Assembly: GCF_019915265.1 (NCBI RefSeq)
Contig: NZ_CP082780.1
Location: forward strand, 558,001-622,000
From: Bacillus aquiflavi
GTDB taxonomy: Bacteria; Bacillota; Bacilli; Bacillales; Cytobacillaceae
Direction of reading: 5' to 3'
Length of the DNA: 64,000 nucleotides
Part shown: positions 63,235 through 64,000 of the stretch, piece by piece
How positions within the stretch are numbered: position 1 is the stretch's first letter
Layout of the letters: each line of letters begins with the position of its first letter
Notes under the pieces: model-generated
What the model saw: the letters and a program-made list of their open reading frames with translations, nothing else
Told to the model about the DNA's origin: nothing
Database searches by the model: none
Position numbers and translations under genes: made by a program

Positions 63235-64000
63235 TGAAAAGGCTGTTTATCGAGTAAAAGGGTTTTCTTGAGTGAGCTGTGCAGAAAAGTTCGAACAGAA
63301 CGTAAAACACCTGGATGGTGTTGTCGATGCGAATATTAACTTTGGTGCTTCAAAGATAACTGTTTATGGAGAAGCTTCGATTAAAGAATTAGAAAAGGCA
63401 GGAGCTTTTGAAAATTTAAAAATTATTCCTGAAAATGAGTCTTTTATAAATGAAAAAACATCATTTATAAGTAAGTACTGGAGTGTTTTACTATCTAGCC
63501 TGTTTTTACTAGCTGGCTGGTATGGACATTTTTCAGCTGGCGAAAATAGTATGATAACGGTGATTGCATTTGCAATTTCAATTATTGTTGGCGGCTATCG
63601 TTTATTTCTAACAGGTTTAAAAAATCTAATTCACCTTCAATTTGACATGCGGACGTTAATGACTATAGCAATCATTGGGGCCGCAATAATTGGAGAGTGG
63701 GGCGAAGGGGCAACAGTTGTCATTCTTTTTGCCATTAGTGAAGTTCTTGAAGCATATTCAATGGATAAGGCAAGAAAATCTATTCAATCATTAATGGATA
63801 TTGCGCCTAAAGAGGCGGTAATTGTGCGAAATGGAAAAGAATTAATAATTCCTGTTGAAGAAATATTAGTTAATGATGTGATGGTTGTCAAACCAGGACA
63901 AAAAATTGCGATGGATGGAATTGTATTGACAGGAAGTTCTTCTGTAAATCAAGCGGCAATTACTGGCGAATCAATTCCTGTTGCGAAAACTTCAGGAGAT
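63209..64000 (+). pseudogene. cadA: Cadmium/zinc/lead P-type ATPase CadA, TGA in the N-terminal CXXC; partial
   Basis: The frame from GTG 63209 (AGGGAGGTGA upstream, overlapping cadC) reads VYRVKGFS, TGA at 63269, then VSCAEKFEQNVKHLDGVVDANINFGASKITVYG. Relatives read GF(S/T)CxxCAxKFE, so the TGA replaces the first metal-binding Cys. After it the frame is open to the window's end, through helices and the A-domain motif TGES (VNQAAITGESIPV). The P-domain DKTGT lies beyond. Loss of the N-terminal binding domain alone may leave function if a downstream start is used. Confidence 0.8.

Noticed and set aside
1-64000. rRNA, tRNA genes, prophage or integrase
   Set aside because: Scanned by eye; no tRNA-like cloverleaf with conserved TTCGA loop, no rRNA segments and no phage or integrase genes recognised.

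Overview
The window looks like chromosome from a low-GC, spore-forming member of the Bacillaceae. Ribosome binding sites are strong AGGAGG types and several genes use TTG or GTG starts. Gene content and order recall the Bacillus subtilis yhb/yhc/yhd region: queG-yhbB-trmL, prkA, yhbH, tcyP, a yhcW-like phosphatase, yhcT, yhcY-yhcZ, yhdB and spoVR. The assignment rests on protein and synteny recognition only; the species is not identified.

Layout. 1-5.3 kb: B3/4-domain protein (cut by the left edge), epoxyqueuosine reductase, YhbB-like amidase, tRNA methyltransferase TrmL, a nitroreductase, and a small haem-type membrane protein paired with a PepSY protein. 5.6-9.4 kb: a complete Lia envelope-stress system (liaI-like, liaH, liaF, liaS, liaR). 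9.9-25.9 kb: prkA, a frameshifted MMPL exporter with a MerR regulator, acyl-CoA thioesterase, yhbH, malic enzyme, cystine transporter, a frameshifted methyltransferase, a HAD phosphatase, a di-haem peroxidase, an aldo-keto reductase, and a pirin-wrbA quinone-stress operon behind MhqR-like operators. 26-38.3 kb, minus strand: two complete LXG (type VII secretion) toxin loci. Each has two small helical partner genes and an LXG protein with a glycine-rich hydrophobic C-terminal domain; around them sit four copies of a six-TM protein with a C-terminal globular domain, one of them frameshifted, plus a decayed fifth copy. 38.5-40.2 kb: broken small genes and a GNAT. 40.2-48.4 kb: RluA, cysteine synthase, BdbC plus thioredoxin, YhcYZ, YhdB, and broken M14 carboxypeptidase and spoVR genes. 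48.4-48.8 kb: a probable type I toxin-antitoxin pair with a 27-codon toxin. 49-54.3 kb: a decaying ABC transporter/two-component module. 54.3-64 kb: CDF transporter, histidine phosphatase, a regulator plus M20 peptidase and AbgT transporter sharing an operator, a CNNM/CorC protein, a MerR regulator, and cadC-cadA running off the right edge.

The main candidate for an undescribed system is the LXG pair. The toxins share one C-terminal domain that looks membrane-active, and the adjacent six-TM proteins are the obvious immunity candidates. Their cytosolic domain resembles a stand-alone protein in the same cluster. The locus shows repeat expansion in one toxin, recent tandem duplication of a putative immunity gene, a homopolymer frameshift, and a stand-alone domain that seems to have gained its own start.

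Two window-wide features stand out. A family of short intergenic repeats (about 75-145 bp) has at least one copy inserted into a terminator loop and flanked by an 8-bp direct duplication, like a MITE. There is also an unusual density of gene lesions (stops, frameshifts, start loss, a Walker A substitution) in about a dozen loci; this could be real decay or sequence error, and the sequence alone cannot decide.
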